Shown piece by piece: positions 45,311 through 55,931 of a DNA stretch of 64,000 nucleotides. The DNA comes from Hexactinellida sp. DTS-2022. Taxonomy: Eukaryota; Porifera; Hexactinellida. The notes under the pieces were generated by a model. It worked only from the letters and a program-made list of their open reading frames with translations, was not told where the DNA came from and did no database searches. Numbering within the stretch: the first letter of the stretch is position 1; every line of letters starts with the position of its first letter. The stretch is from assembly GCA_028753945.1 (NCBI GenBank), contig JAPNXP010000002.1, positions 8,060,001-8,124,000 on the forward strand, read 5' to 3'. A program made the position numbers and the translations under genes.

Positions 45311-46540
45311 GGGAAGGTTTTATCTAAGCTAATTATTTGTTTTTCATATGGGAATTGATTTTTGTGTTGGTTGTTTAGTTATTCTAGCTAATTACAGTAG
45401 TTTTATTCTCGGGGAATTGATTATTGCGTTGGTTGTTTTTGTTATTCTAAAGTCAGTTGGATTTTTGGTAGTCAATCGTCTATTCTTTTTGGTGATTTGG
45501 GAATATAATTGACCTGAAGGAAACTCTCGGGGGTGCATTATTCCTGTAATTTTGGTGTTGGAACCAGGATTCCCTATAAGATTTGTTTGGAGCACATTTT
45601 TTCTCAGGAAATAATGTTCGATTGAAGAAATAGATAAGGCGACAGACAGCCGGACAGGATTACTATGACAAACTTTGTTTATATTCAGAGCTAACCTTGG
45701 ATATACCATGGATGAAATTTCCTAACCACTGAAATACATTTGGTAGTGCACATAGACTTATATTTCTAACTGAAAATACCTTTGTTATACCCAATGTTAT
45801 GAACTAGCTATACCTGAGATATTCGAAAGTTTGTTACTAATCTAATTAATACTGACTTTCTATTCTTCATTTTGATTTTAGTATTTCACGTAAGTCACAG
45901 ATATACACTAACATACTCAATGGATGAAAACTCAAGATTTACTATTGCTACAGAATATCCTTCGCTTGATCTTTATACCCTCGTAACTCCAGTGGTACCA
46001 ACACACCCACTGCTGGTTCTTTCTGTTGCTACGAATCGGGCTTTCATTTACCGTGAAGATACTTCTGAACCAAATTTATCCGAAGAGTATATCGCCTTGT
46101 TGCGGCGCTTCCGTAAAGACTGCAAATTTTTCCTGTGCGACAATCTGCCTCCTACGGCGTTGTGAGCCTCGCGGCACTTCCGAATTCGGAATTGGTTTCG
46201 AAGACGATCAGATCTCCCAATGTATTGCATACGCATGCTTTTGTAGCTTGAGTGAAACCAAGTTCTTTCATATGAACTGAATACAAATCTTCATGAGAAC
46301 TGAATACAAATCTTTCATGATAACTGAATACAAATATGGCTTGAAGCAAAATACAGAAAGAGAGGTACTTGCAACGAAGGACTTGTGACCAACTCTCTTC
46401 GACTTCGGCGCTTTATTCCAAGCATATTATGCACACTCTCGTTAGAGTTCTGTGTTTGCCCTGAGTGATGCTTTGTCAGACACATATTTATGTGTATCCC
46501 AATATTCTGCCCACTCTTCAGGATTACTCGCCTTCCGCTC
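45311..46540 (+). repeat. Duplicated segment, copy B
   Basis: Inverse of 12365-13570 with very high identity. Includes the exon at 45882-46165, and a plus-strand stretch from CAAAGTCAGTTGGATTTTTG to TGACCTGAAGGAAACTCTCG shared with copy A. Confidence 0.8.
45882..46165 (+). CDS. Unrecognised exon of duplicated element, copy B
   Basis: It starts after the acceptor TTTTGATTTTAG (ending 45881). The first ATG is at 45920 (MDENSRFT...). About 94 residues, ending in DNLPPTAL and a stop. Relative to copy A three residues change (Asn to Asp, Pro to Ala, Val to Asp). After the stop an overlapping +1 frame (46026-46280) stays open, so a frameshifted or spliced continuation cannot be excluded. No family recognised. 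Confidence 0.45.
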
Positions 46541-46559
46541 TTCACATCATATTCATACC

Positions 46560-47973
46560 GTATCTCATAGTAAATGTGTAATTCTATATTCTTTACAAAT
46601 AATTTTGGTCGTGTAACTTGTTTCCACCTTAGTAACGTTTTTGTTATATTTTATAGTCACAATTCTATCTAGTTAGAAAAAGGAATGGAAGGGGAGAGAA
46701 TCTCGGAGGCGTCTTTGGTACGTCCGCGACATCATCGCTCTCCTAGAGAGGATGTAGATGTTTAGAAATCAGGAGAATGTAGATTGTAAGTAGTTCGGTT
46801 TCATTAGAGACAATTGAAAATTTTCATTATAAATTTGCAAATCCTGTAGACTAAATTTTATAACACGGCCCTGACCGGAGGATTTTTGATCAATAGCTTT
46901 CCCTTTCGGCGCATTATTGTTCCGAAAAGGGAGTAAGTGGGCCCACACCTAAATGGAAAGAGGACGGCGGAGGGTGGCTAGCAGGCACAATAGGAGACAC
47001 CAGCTGATTGCTCTTTTCTAATATCAGATTGATACTAAATATGAAAAATAATATATCGTAATTTAGAATATGTCCTTGGTTTACAATTCAATGATATTCT
47101 GTCATAATTCGTTTCTGTGATGCTGTGGTTCCCGATTTTGAGATCAGTATATATTCTTTGTAGAAAATACCAAGTTAGTTTCAAAGAATTAAATATATCA
47201 AGATATATGTTGGATATATATTTGCAATCGAAAATTTAGGTAAATCTGTCATATTATCTCACCTCAAAGAAACTCAGTTTCAATATTACAAAAAATATTA
47301 CAAGCTATTCTAATGAATAGAAATAGCGAAGTAGGTAAATGCAAGTAGCATACAAACCATAATATAGCTCCAAGTAGGAAGAAAATGTGGATAGCGTATT
47401 TCTACAAAAGGTAAACAATTATCATATAGAATCAATTATTTTGACCAGGCACGCATAGCACATAGTTCCAAATTGGATTGAAAATTATAAGCAGCACATC
47501 TAGTTCAATATGTACAAAGGGTTGTGAAAATTGCAAATATATATATATCTTTGAATAGTATAAATTTGTACAAATTTCGAACCATGGATTATCACAAAGC
47601 AGAATTGTGGACCAGGGATCACAAACAAGGGATGAAAAACTGAATAATGGATAATTTCGAATTTTCCTCATATTGGGAAAAATAGAGATCAGAATTTCTT
47701 GGCTTATTCATACCTCATAGATAGAAATAGCTGCCATATAATTATACAAAAAAATCTAAACATTCGTGAATTATTTTGGAGAAGTGAGATGATTTTCAGT
47801 TTTCATATTTTCTTCGGAATGATGGAACATAATTGACAGGTAGTATTCAAATTGGTAAAATCTAAAGAGAATCTATAGGTGTATAAATAATACATAACTA
47901 AATACAGTCTGATTTATAAACATAAAAGTTATAGCATGTTAAAAATTCCCATAAATTGTTGGGCAATGTACAG
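46560..47973. other. AT-rich stretch (possible intron of the RING gene)
   Basis: It contains a GC-richer patch at 46680-46770 (GGGGAGAGAATCTCGGAGGC, CTCTCCTAGAGAGGATG), possibly exon-like but without a clear frame, and CCTAAATGGAAAGAGGACGG at 46950. No terminal repeats seen. Confidence 0.35.
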
Positions 47974-48446
47974 TTAAGAGTGAAGTTGTTGTGAAGCAAC
48001 CAAGAATATGGCATTTTGTTCAAGTTTTGAATAACATTATTGCCGATACAGATATAGATTTAGAACGCTTAAGGAATGGTAAAGAGATTTCTCGCCCGAT
48101 AAGGAAGAAGAGCATCCAAAACGCAAATTTAAGGAGAGAGTGTAAACAGAAGCTTGAAGATGGGGAATACACACCTCTTCAGTATCTATTTGCATTGGAG
48201 GATTCAAATGAGCCGGATATAAATTTACCTCAACAAAGTGAGGAGACCTTGTCAGAGACCGAAGAAAGTGACGATGAGGAAACCAATCAGGCTGTTTGTT
48301 GTGTTTGTTTACAACCGAGAGTGTCTACAATATTATTCTACCCTTGTAGACATGCTAAATTTTGTCAATGCTGTAGTGACCAAATTGGGAATTCATGCCC
48401 TATTTGCCGCTCAATTATAACAGATCGAATACAGATCTACACCTAA
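47974..48446 (+). CDS. Terminal exon encoding a C-terminal RING finger protein
   Basis: The frame is open from the acceptor-like TGTACAG (ending 47973); no ATG starts it, so it is read as a 3' exon. The first ~70 residues (QPRIWHFVQVLNNII, RPIRKKSIQNANLRRECK, YTPLQYLFALED) resemble the C-terminal tail of MULE/FLYWCH-type transposases. An acidic linker (SETEESDDEETN) follows, then a C3HC4-type RING: CCVCLQ, LFYPCRHAKFCQCC, GNSCPICRSII, ending RIQIYT and a stop. C-terminal RINGs of this IAP/MDM2-like shape act as E3 ubiquitin ligases in known families. The tail assignment is tentative. AATAAA at 48518 follows the stop by about 70 bases. It may be host gene or transposon-borne. Confidence 0.65.
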
Positions 48447-48517
48447 TAATTAATCTACCACTTCTTAGCATCATATATTTTCTCTATAATATTTATTTAT
48501 GCTACTACTTATAACCC

Positions 48518-48523
48518 AATAAA
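48518..48523 (+). terminator. AATAAA poly(A) signal after the RING exon
   Basis: CCCAATAAACTATAG lies about 72 bases past the stop codon. Confidence 0.5.
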
Positions 48524-48554
48524 CTATAGATATATTTGATAAAAATATATTTTG

Positions 48555-49565
48555 TTCTTCAATTGCAAAGGTTAGTTGATCAATTGCAAAAGTTAATTGA
48601 TCAACTCAGTGATGTGCTCCGTTACTAAATCTTCCGTTACTCCGTTACTCCGTTACCGTTACTTTAATTCTTCCGTTATCGTTACTCCGTTACCGTTACT
48701 TTATTTCTTCCGTTACCGTTACTCCGTTACCGTTACTTTATTTCTTCCGTTACCGTTACTTTAACTCTTCCGTTACCGTTACTTTTTTCCCCCCGTTACG
48801 ATTACTTTATTTCTTCCGTTACCGTTAAGCCGTTACATTCAATCAGTTACCTTTAGCTTAATGTAACGGACGGTAACTGATTAAAAGTAACAAAGTAACG
48901 GACTAAAGATAACGATGTAACAGTGCGGTAATGTAATTAAAGATAACAGTAATTAATTAAAAGTAACGGAATAACGGAGTAACGGAGTAACGGAATAACG
49001 GAATAACGGAGTAACGGAATAACGGAGTAACGGAATAACGGAATAATGGAGTAACTGAGTAACGGTAATGGAAAAGTTTAACATAGGAACGGTAAGAGAG
49101 CAACGGTAATGGAATGGTAAGAGTGACTGAATAAAGATAAATGTAAATGATTTCCTTACACTTTTTTCTCCCGTTACCGTTACTTCTATTCTTCCTTTAC
49201 CGTTACTTTTTTCCGTTACCGTTACTTTTACTTCCGTTACCGTTACTTTTTTCCGTTACCGTTACTTTTTTTCCTCCGTTACCGTTACTTTTTTCCGTTA
49301 CCGTTACTTTTTTTCTTCCGTTACCGTTACTTTTTCCGTTACCGTTACCGTTACCGTTACTCCGTTACTAGTAACGGAGCACATCACTGGATCAACTGAC
49401 AATGTTACTGAAATCCTACAAGATGAGAATTGATCAATACTGTATTTCCTATTGTTGATCAACAGCAAGCGGTCTAGTTGATCAATTGCAAACATTGATT
49501 GATCAAATGCAAACCTTGTCCAATTGATGAATTGCATACTGTTGTAGTTGATCAATTGCAACACC
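48555..49565. repeat. TTGATCAATTGCAAA minisatellite, split by a MITE
   Basis: Units AGTTGATCAATTGCAAA lie at 48573-48606 and 49450-49560 on both sides of the hAT MITE at 48607-49389. Confidence 0.75.
48607..49389. mobile_element. hAT MITE with expanded CCGTTA / TAACGG arrays
   Basis: Ends CAGTGATGTGCTCCGTTAC and GTAACGGAGCACATCACTG; GATCAACT duplicated at 48599-48606 and 49390-49397. The interior is CCGTTACCGTTACT runs (48630-48830), then TAACGGAGTAACGGAA runs (48865-49080), then CCGTTACCGTTACTTTT again (49170-49370). Confidence 0.9.
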
Positions 49566-49939
49566 CTCGTTTCAACTTGTAATAATTATATTGATTTAAC
49601 TCGTTAAATCTTACTCTATTGATTCAACTTGCGATAATTATATTGATTGGACTAATAAATTCCAGCTGGGTTCTATTTAATTGTAGTATTACTATACAAT
49701 GGATTAAATAAAATATAATAATATAAGGAATTTGTTGACTCAACTCAAATCGCCGTGGATAACATTGCTAAATTAATTAAACATTATACTATTATAATTT
49801 ATTATCAATACATATGGCAGTAAACTCAAGAAGGTTTATGATAGAAACAAACTTCAAATTTATCTTCCGTTTCTTGTGACTCGGACCAATTAACAAATGG
49901 TTCTTCACACCTTGGGCGTTGATGACTTGGGAGAAAAAA

Positions 49940-50060
49940 TCCAAAATTGAGGCTGCGCGACAGCATGTTCCTTTGGAGGCACTATCAATAAACAACCAAC
50001 AAAATATAGTGCCACCAAAGGAACATGCGTCGGCACAGGCTGCAATTTTGGATTTTTTTA
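49940..50060. repeat. Family G hairpin core, copy 2
   Basis: CATGTTCCTTTGGAGGCACT on the left, GTGCCACCAAAGGAACATGC on the right; CCAAAATTG/CAATTTTGG close the stem. Confidence 0.85.
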
Positions 50061-50830
50061 CTGTGCAGACACAGTATCTAATCTTACTGCCTTTATAATT
50101 CTGTCCCCGTAACGGTGCCCTGGCCAGACCTTTATACATTGAGGGCTGAAACTTGGCATGTCGGTTCGGAATGACCGTCTAATTTGCACCTGGGGTTACG
50201 ACTTTTGATCAAATAATTTTAACACCTATTTAAACTAATTATGGTTATTACATGAAATCATAACTTGTGAATTTGATAAAATTTTCATATTGGATAGCTA
50301 TTTTAATTCTACACCTTGTGGAAAATAAAAAATAAAAAACTTTACGTTAATATTTGCCACAAAATGGGCTTTAAATTTCTTTGTTTACTCACACTTCTGT
50401 TTCAGTAAAACTTTTAAATCTAATTCCATTGTTTCAACTTGTAATAAATATATTGATTAAACTTGTTAAATCTTACACTATTGTTTAAACTTGCGATAAT
50501 CATATTGATTCCACTTGTGAAATCGAGTAGGCTTCTATTTAATAATTGAAAACTAAGATTTTACATTCCATGACAACAACAGATTATGTGATTATATTTT
50601 CTTCTGCGTGAATATTCTGGAAGATGGATACACTGACATAATTTATCGCTCTGTCTTTAACTTATAGAGACTGTTCCAATTAGATTACGTATTAGGGATA
50701 ATTATCGAGTGTGCGGAATTGAAATTTGATAGCCAAAATAAATAATTTATTATTTATGGCAAAATAATTTAAATTAATCATTGCAAGTTGACATTGAAAT
50801 TGGTGTTATATTATAAATAATATTAATGAA

Positions 50831-51096
50831 TACCGTATTAATTCGAATAGTAGCCTCTATTCGAATAATCGCCTACCTCCAATAATCGCCCCCCTAAAGT
50901 AGCAAATAAAAATTTATTACTGCTACCCGGAGTAAACATTTACATCTAATATAACCCACAATACGATTATCAACCGATTATCATAATTAAATTGTAATAA
51001 AATGTGATATTCTAGAAAATTGCTCTAAGTAATTGGTCGAAAAAGGGAGTAAAACAATAATCGCCTAGGCTACTTACTATTCGAGTAAATACGGTA
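50831..51096. mobile_element. MITE family C, copy 2
   Basis: Ends TACCGTATTAATTCGAATAG and CTATTCGAGTAAATACGGTA. Interior matches 6862-7123. Confidence 0.8.
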
Positions 51097-51469
51097 TTTA
51101 TACTAATAAATTTAATATCATTAATCTCAGAGATGATATAAGATAGAAACAAATTTAAAATTTATCAATTGATCCTTATGCCACGTAACACCTCTACAAA
51201 TGGGTTCTGACACCTTGAGGTGATGATGACATCGTAAAAAATGTATGTTTACAATTTTGAAAATTATATGTATCGAATGGGTTGGTTGGTATTGGGTGAT
51301 CACCCAACACGCACATAAAATATGCTGACTCATCACTTATTATATTATACTGAAACTTTAATATCTTTGAAATGAAGTGAGGTAAACGAAATTTCCAACT
51401 CACTAAGGGTCGTTGCCTTTTGAAACACCTTTCTGAAATAATTAAACACCTTCATAGTGATGATGACAT

Positions 51470-51600
51470 GGCGAAAAAAAAACCAAAATTGCAGCTGTGC
51501 CGACAGCATGTTCCATTGGAGGCACTATCAATAAGCCACCACCAAAATATAGTGCCACCAAAGGAACATGCGTCGGTACTGGTTGCAATTTTGGATTTCT
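51470..51600. repeat. Family G hairpin core, copy 3
   Basis: CAGCATGTTCCATTGGAGGC and GTGCCACCAAAGGAACATGC arms. Confidence 0.85.
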
Positions 51601-51660
51601 TTTTAATTGAACAGGATTGTTGCTTATTGAAAAGTTAATTAAATACATTACTTACGTGCT

Positions 51661-53520
51661 GTAGGTGAAATAGGTATCTCCAATGCCATTGAGTCATAAT
51701 TTAATTCTAAGTTTTCCGTGGTTTGGTTATGTTCAATTTCTATATATATAGCATCTCTCTATCTTCTGGTTGCAACCTTCGTTTCTTCTGTTTGGTGATA
51801 TTGAGGTTTGTAAATGTCAGTTTTTCTGCAATGTTTTATAATCGGAAAGCAAAGTGCTACTATTCTAGAATTTTATTTGAGTGGATTGAAATACGTATTA
51901 GTTTACTTAGGATAAAAATTGGGCTTATATATGTATTCCTCTTCATACATAGTTACCATTAACGCGATTTCAGCCTAAATGAATGGAGTGAGTATATACA
52001 ACACACTACACGCTGATCCTAGTAAGCTAATATTTTCAGTTCTATACCGGGTATATATGTAAGCTATTTTAAGACTGCTAGCGCTCTAATATAAGGCTTC
52101 TAAGTACTGATTTTTTTTGAAATTCTATATTTAAGCTCCCAAAGAGAATAATATAGTACCAAAAGCTTAGTTCTGAAGAATTGAAAAAGATTACAAGGAT
52201 CTGAATCACTCTAATCCATTCTACTACATCCCCTTGAGATTAGCTAGGAAAGTCCTAATATTAAAAAGTCAAATTTTTCGTCGGGATTGCTCCATTTTAG
52301 AAAAAACGGACGGTTTTCCCACATTTGAGCCACATTCTTGCTCCCAAAGGTGTCTAGATTTTAATTAAGTACGAAATCGGACAATCCGAACTGTAACAGG
52401 TCTAAGTATACTTATTATGGTGCTATATTCCAAATCTCAGCGATAAAACTTCAAAAAGTTCCCCAAAACTAAGCTTTGAAATAGTGGCATGCTATAATTA
52501 GTTACGGTGGTCTTCAAGTGGCAGAGAGGATTTTCGACACGTCTACAGCGAAGAATATTGATTCGGGAAGGAATTAAAATCGGCCATCTTGCTGGAATTC
52601 AATCACTAATAGTGTCTGAAAGTTAGAACTAAGCTCCAGTTAGCTTTTGAATTTGGATTTTCTCAATTATGATGATTACATGACACTCCTTATATGGGCA
52701 TTCGAGATTATTAGCAAGGTAACCATTTGGTTTTGAGTGATTTTTGACTTTGCAATGATTTAGAAATGATATATCAATGTGATTAGGAATTTAGAGCTTA
52801 GCTCTAGAGTCTCCCGTTTAGGAGATACAAATTTGCATGTGTCATCAAAATTGGTCACATTCACACTACCATATAGGGCAATCTCGAAAACGGTGCGTCC
52901 TAGGCTCACAAAATGTATTATTCACATATGGGAAACCATGTGTTCTGATCATTTTTCACTAGTCTTACTTGAATTTATCTCTTTTCCTCTCTGAGTTACA
53001 AATTAGTTAAGAATCCGTACCCTGAAGACCGCCGAAGGGCTATAACTTTTGCAATTTCCACTTTTATCTAAAAATTTTTGTTGAGTTGTGCAAAAATTTT
53101 GTCAGACTATTATATGTCTGAATATTGAATCGTTGTAAATACAATAAATAGTTATTTTAACGTGGGCAACACCTTTGGAGTTATAAAACCGCGTTTAAAT
53201 TTTAAAAGCTGCTCTACTAAAACAGTCATAACTCTGGAAATAATGATCGGATCGATGAAAACCCAAGTCCCCTCGATAGATACCATCCTTCCGCAGTGTC
53301 TGTAAAATTATTGTAAAAATCGGTGAAATTTTAATTCCTTATTATTTTGGGCCGAAATAGCGTTAAGATACCAAGGTATAAGTTATCCCTAATTGTGGCC
53401 AGGTTACACATATCTCGGTTTGCTTGGTAACCTTCGAATTACATGGGAATGACACTTTGTAGTATTTGTGGCGTACGACTTCAACCAAATTATGTAGTTC
53501 ATTTAACCAAAATAGACTAA
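51661..53520. other. Long stretch without recognised feature
   Basis: Moderately AT-rich, few frames, none with family resemblance. Repeated phrases AGAGCTTAGCTCTAGAG (52793), AACTAAGCT and ATTTTGGGCC suggest an old dispersed repeat. GGTAACCTT-type words at 53370-53430 are not resolved. Confidence 0.35.
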
Positions 53521-53524
53521 GTAC

Positions 53525-53590
53525 AGAGAGCATGCTCAGTATTATGAGCATGCTCTCAGTACCTATTGAGCATGCTCTCAGTACTTTTCA
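53525..53590. repeat. Short AGCATGCTCTCAGTA tandem repeat
   Basis: Three units of GAGCATGCTCTCAGTAC type with palindromic GAGCATGCTC. Confidence 0.75.
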
Positions 53591-53629
53591 ATACCTCGTT
53601 TTGTCAGTAGAGGTATATATATATATATA

Positions 53630-53876
53630 TACACCGTGTTTCCCCGAATAAGCGCCGGGTCAATAAAAATGACATTGGTATGATAAAATTTATACACATT
53701 AGTTGATCACTGTAATGTAATTCCATTGATTTTGGCAACTTCGGAAGATATACTGTTGGTGGAAACCATTAGAACCGACCTAAATATTATATTCTGGGTT
53801 TTTCACCAAAATTTCAAGATAGTGTTGGCCCACGAAAATAATAACCGCCGGGGCGCTTATTGGGGAAATAAAGTAT
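53630..53876. mobile_element. MITE family D, copy 2
   Basis: Starts ACACCGTGTTTCCCCGAATA and ends CGCTTATTGGGGAAATA; body is the inverse of 24199-24442. It follows a (TA)n run. Confidence 0.8.
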
Positions 53877-54080
53877 GTTATAAAACAGCCTGGAATTATT
53901 AGGGAAATGGTGTGTTTCTGACTCAAAAATTCAAAGTTTATGCAAAAATGACCTTTTGCTAACTCATTTTATTATTAAAATTGACATAAAATTATTAATT
54001 TATTTTTTTCCCTCTTTTTAGTGTATATTCATAAATTAATATTAGAGAAATATTAGTATCAGAATAATTTATATTATAGT

Positions 54081-54153
54081 GCATGGATGAAGCGTGGGCC
54101 GAAGCTCCGTGAATTCTCCAAAGAAAAGCCGGGTTCGATTACTCATCTTGCAT
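54081..54153 (+). ncRNA. Weak tRNA-like sequence
   Basis: A B-box GGGTTCGATTACT at 54130-54142 followed by a T9 run at 54153. The A-box and stems are poor; possible tRNA pseudogene or SINE head. Confidence 0.25.
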
Positions 54154-54529
54154 TTTTTTTTGATCAAAATTATTATTGATCAGCTGTTTACTAATGTAGG
54201 TGTAGGTAATAAATACCAGGGTCGGTATTCACTAAGAAGTTTATATAGGAAATTAACGTGATTTGGAACAATTTATTTTTTAGATACACGAAATTAACGG
54301 GAATAAGTATTCGACAAATATTAAATATTATTAATTTCCTTAATGAAAACACTTAGAATAGTCCCGTGCCCAGTGATTATATTATTGAACTCAAAAGTCG
54401 TGAATTAACCAAACAAGCAATGAATCATCACAATAGTTTGTGTTGTATAAGCAGTGTAACAGTTATAAAAAATATAATAAATTGATGAGAAGTAAGAAAA
54501 AAAATGAAATATTTTCTTTTTTAAAATCT

Positions 54530-55158
54530 GTGAAATCGCCTATCCCTCCCGGGAAGATGGCAAACTCAGTTTCTCCTTCCTGGAGATTGGGCGAAGCGTT
54601 AATTTGGCATAGTCGAGATTCTTCCCTGCATTTTTTGAGATACAGCCTTGTGGTGGAGGCGTGAGCTATTATATTCCCGCCGATCGGGATATTTGGATCC
54701 ACAGAGGTAGATCTATCGCCATCAACCTGCGCTACCACTTGGTTTGTTATAACAACCGAAATTCCGAATTCGTCTGCCATTCATCGCAACATGCGTAAAA
54801 ACTTGCCCAGGAGCATTTGTCGGGCGTATAGCTCTCCCCTCCCCGAGTAATCTGTCCGAAAGAGACCAGTTGCGCTGTCCACCACCAGAAGCGCGTATCG
54901 GCTCTTTTTTGACATGATATCGCAAGCCTGCACTAACAGCTGGAACTGGTGGTCCGTATTGTAGGCCCTGGCGTAATCTATGTTCTCTAGTACTGTTGTG
55001 CCGGTCAACTTGAAGCGGGCTGCAATTGCCAGCACTCGTTCCGAACGGAAAGAAGAGTCTGTGTCAATGTATAGACATTTCCCCGCGCCCCCGCCCATGT
55101 TAGTCGGGAGCTGACACGTGACCGCCAGCGTGTGGCAAATCTGGCTTTTACCATGCCC
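54530..55158 (-). pseudogene. RAD51: RAD51 recombinase retrocopy, 5'-truncated, one nonsense codon
   Basis: Without introns the frame runs from Walker A ([16 protein letters not shown] at 55152) through [29 protein letters not shown], Walker [27 protein letters not shown], then a TGA at 54781-54783, and resumes [39 protein letters not shown] to GGIGD. NTDHQ and [11 protein letters not shown] favour RAD51 over DMC1. The stop sits where related proteins carry Arg (CGA to TGA fits CpG decay). About 210 of the usual ~340 residues remain; the N-terminal DNA-binding half is missing. The break joins directly to the 60-bp satellite. Codons are GC-rich against AT-rich flanks. The minus strand is A-rich beyond the end (AAAAAAGAAAATA), perhaps a poly(A) relic. 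Confidence 0.88.
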
Positions 55159-55284
55159 AGTATTGGGCTTAGTGCTTGGGTTATTATTATTACTGTGCCG
55201 ACTATACTATAGTATAGTGGCCCAGTATTGGTCTTAGTGCCTTGGTTATTATTATTATTATTACTGTGCCGACTATACTATAGT
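55159..55284. repeat. 60-bp satellite units flanking the RAD51 relic
   Basis: Two units with GACTATACTATAGTATAGTG and CAGTATTGG(G/T)CTTAGTGC, inverse of 37340-37812. Confidence 0.85.
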
Positions 55285-55831
55285 CAGGGGCGGCGCCAGA
55301 TGGGGGGCAGGGGGGGCAGCCGCCCCCCCTAATAAAATCCTGCCCCCTCGTAGGGGGAGCAGGATTTAGTGTATTCTCAAGTTAAAATTATATGTGATAA
55401 ATTCGCCCATGATAATCCCAAAGCACATTCCCCTGGACACATGTCTAGAGGCTCTATTGTCTAAAAATTTTAGCTCGCTCGAAACGCTCGCTCAATTTTC
55501 ATCAAAAAATAAACATATTATAATCGTATGTCTCGTTTAGTTGCATCCCCACCCCAAAAGTAGCAAATAAAACTTTATTAACAGTATTTGTGATAATTAT
55601 TTTCTTCAAAAATAACATTATTTGTAATACAATGCATATCTACTAAGTGATTTCAAAAAATCACAGGAATTTCGATGAAGTCCAAAATCCCTGGATAGTT
55701 TCCAAGTATGACAAGTTCATCGTAGCTCCAATGTTTTCAGATAAATTCTGACAGATGGAAAAGCTGCCCCCCTGTAAAATTGTTTGCCCCCCTTCTGCCC
55801 CCCCAGTTCGAAAATCCTGGCGCCGCCCCTG
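55285..55831. mobile_element. hAT MITE with CAGGGGCGGCGCCAG ends
   Basis: ACTATAGT duplicated at 55277-55284 and 55832-55839. Ends CAGGGGCGGCGCCAGATGGG and TCCTGGCGCCGCCCCTG. It landed in the satellite's palindrome. Confidence 0.9.
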
Positions 55832-55931
55832 ACTATAGTATAGTAGCCCAGTTTTAGAATCACTGCCTTCATTATTATTATTATTATTATTTCTCCGTAG
55901 ACGGTACCCTGCCCTCAGCTTTATACATTAA

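Larger units (their letters stand above)
49570..51660. repeat. Inverted-repeat family G, copies 3 and 4
   Basis: Modules TTCAACTTGTAATAATTATA and ACTTGCGATAATTATATTGA, hairpin cores at 49940-50060 and 51470-51600, GGCATGTCGGTTCGGAATGA at 50157. It includes a family C MITE (50831-51096). No gene. Confidence 0.7.

Noticed and set aside
47974-48446. Calling the RING exon an inhibitor-of-apoptosis or MDM2 gene
   Set aside because: The RING shape is similar, but there is no BIR, SWIB or RanBP2-type finger, and the upstream residues resemble a transposase tail instead.
48630-49375. Telomere-like repeat from CCGTTA runs
   Set aside because: The unit is not a known telomeric repeat (metazoan TTAGGG), runs in both orientations and lies within a MITE.
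54530-55158. DMC1 rather than RAD51
   Set aside because: [18 protein letters not shown] and FLRML match RAD51-type text; DMC1 differs at these places.
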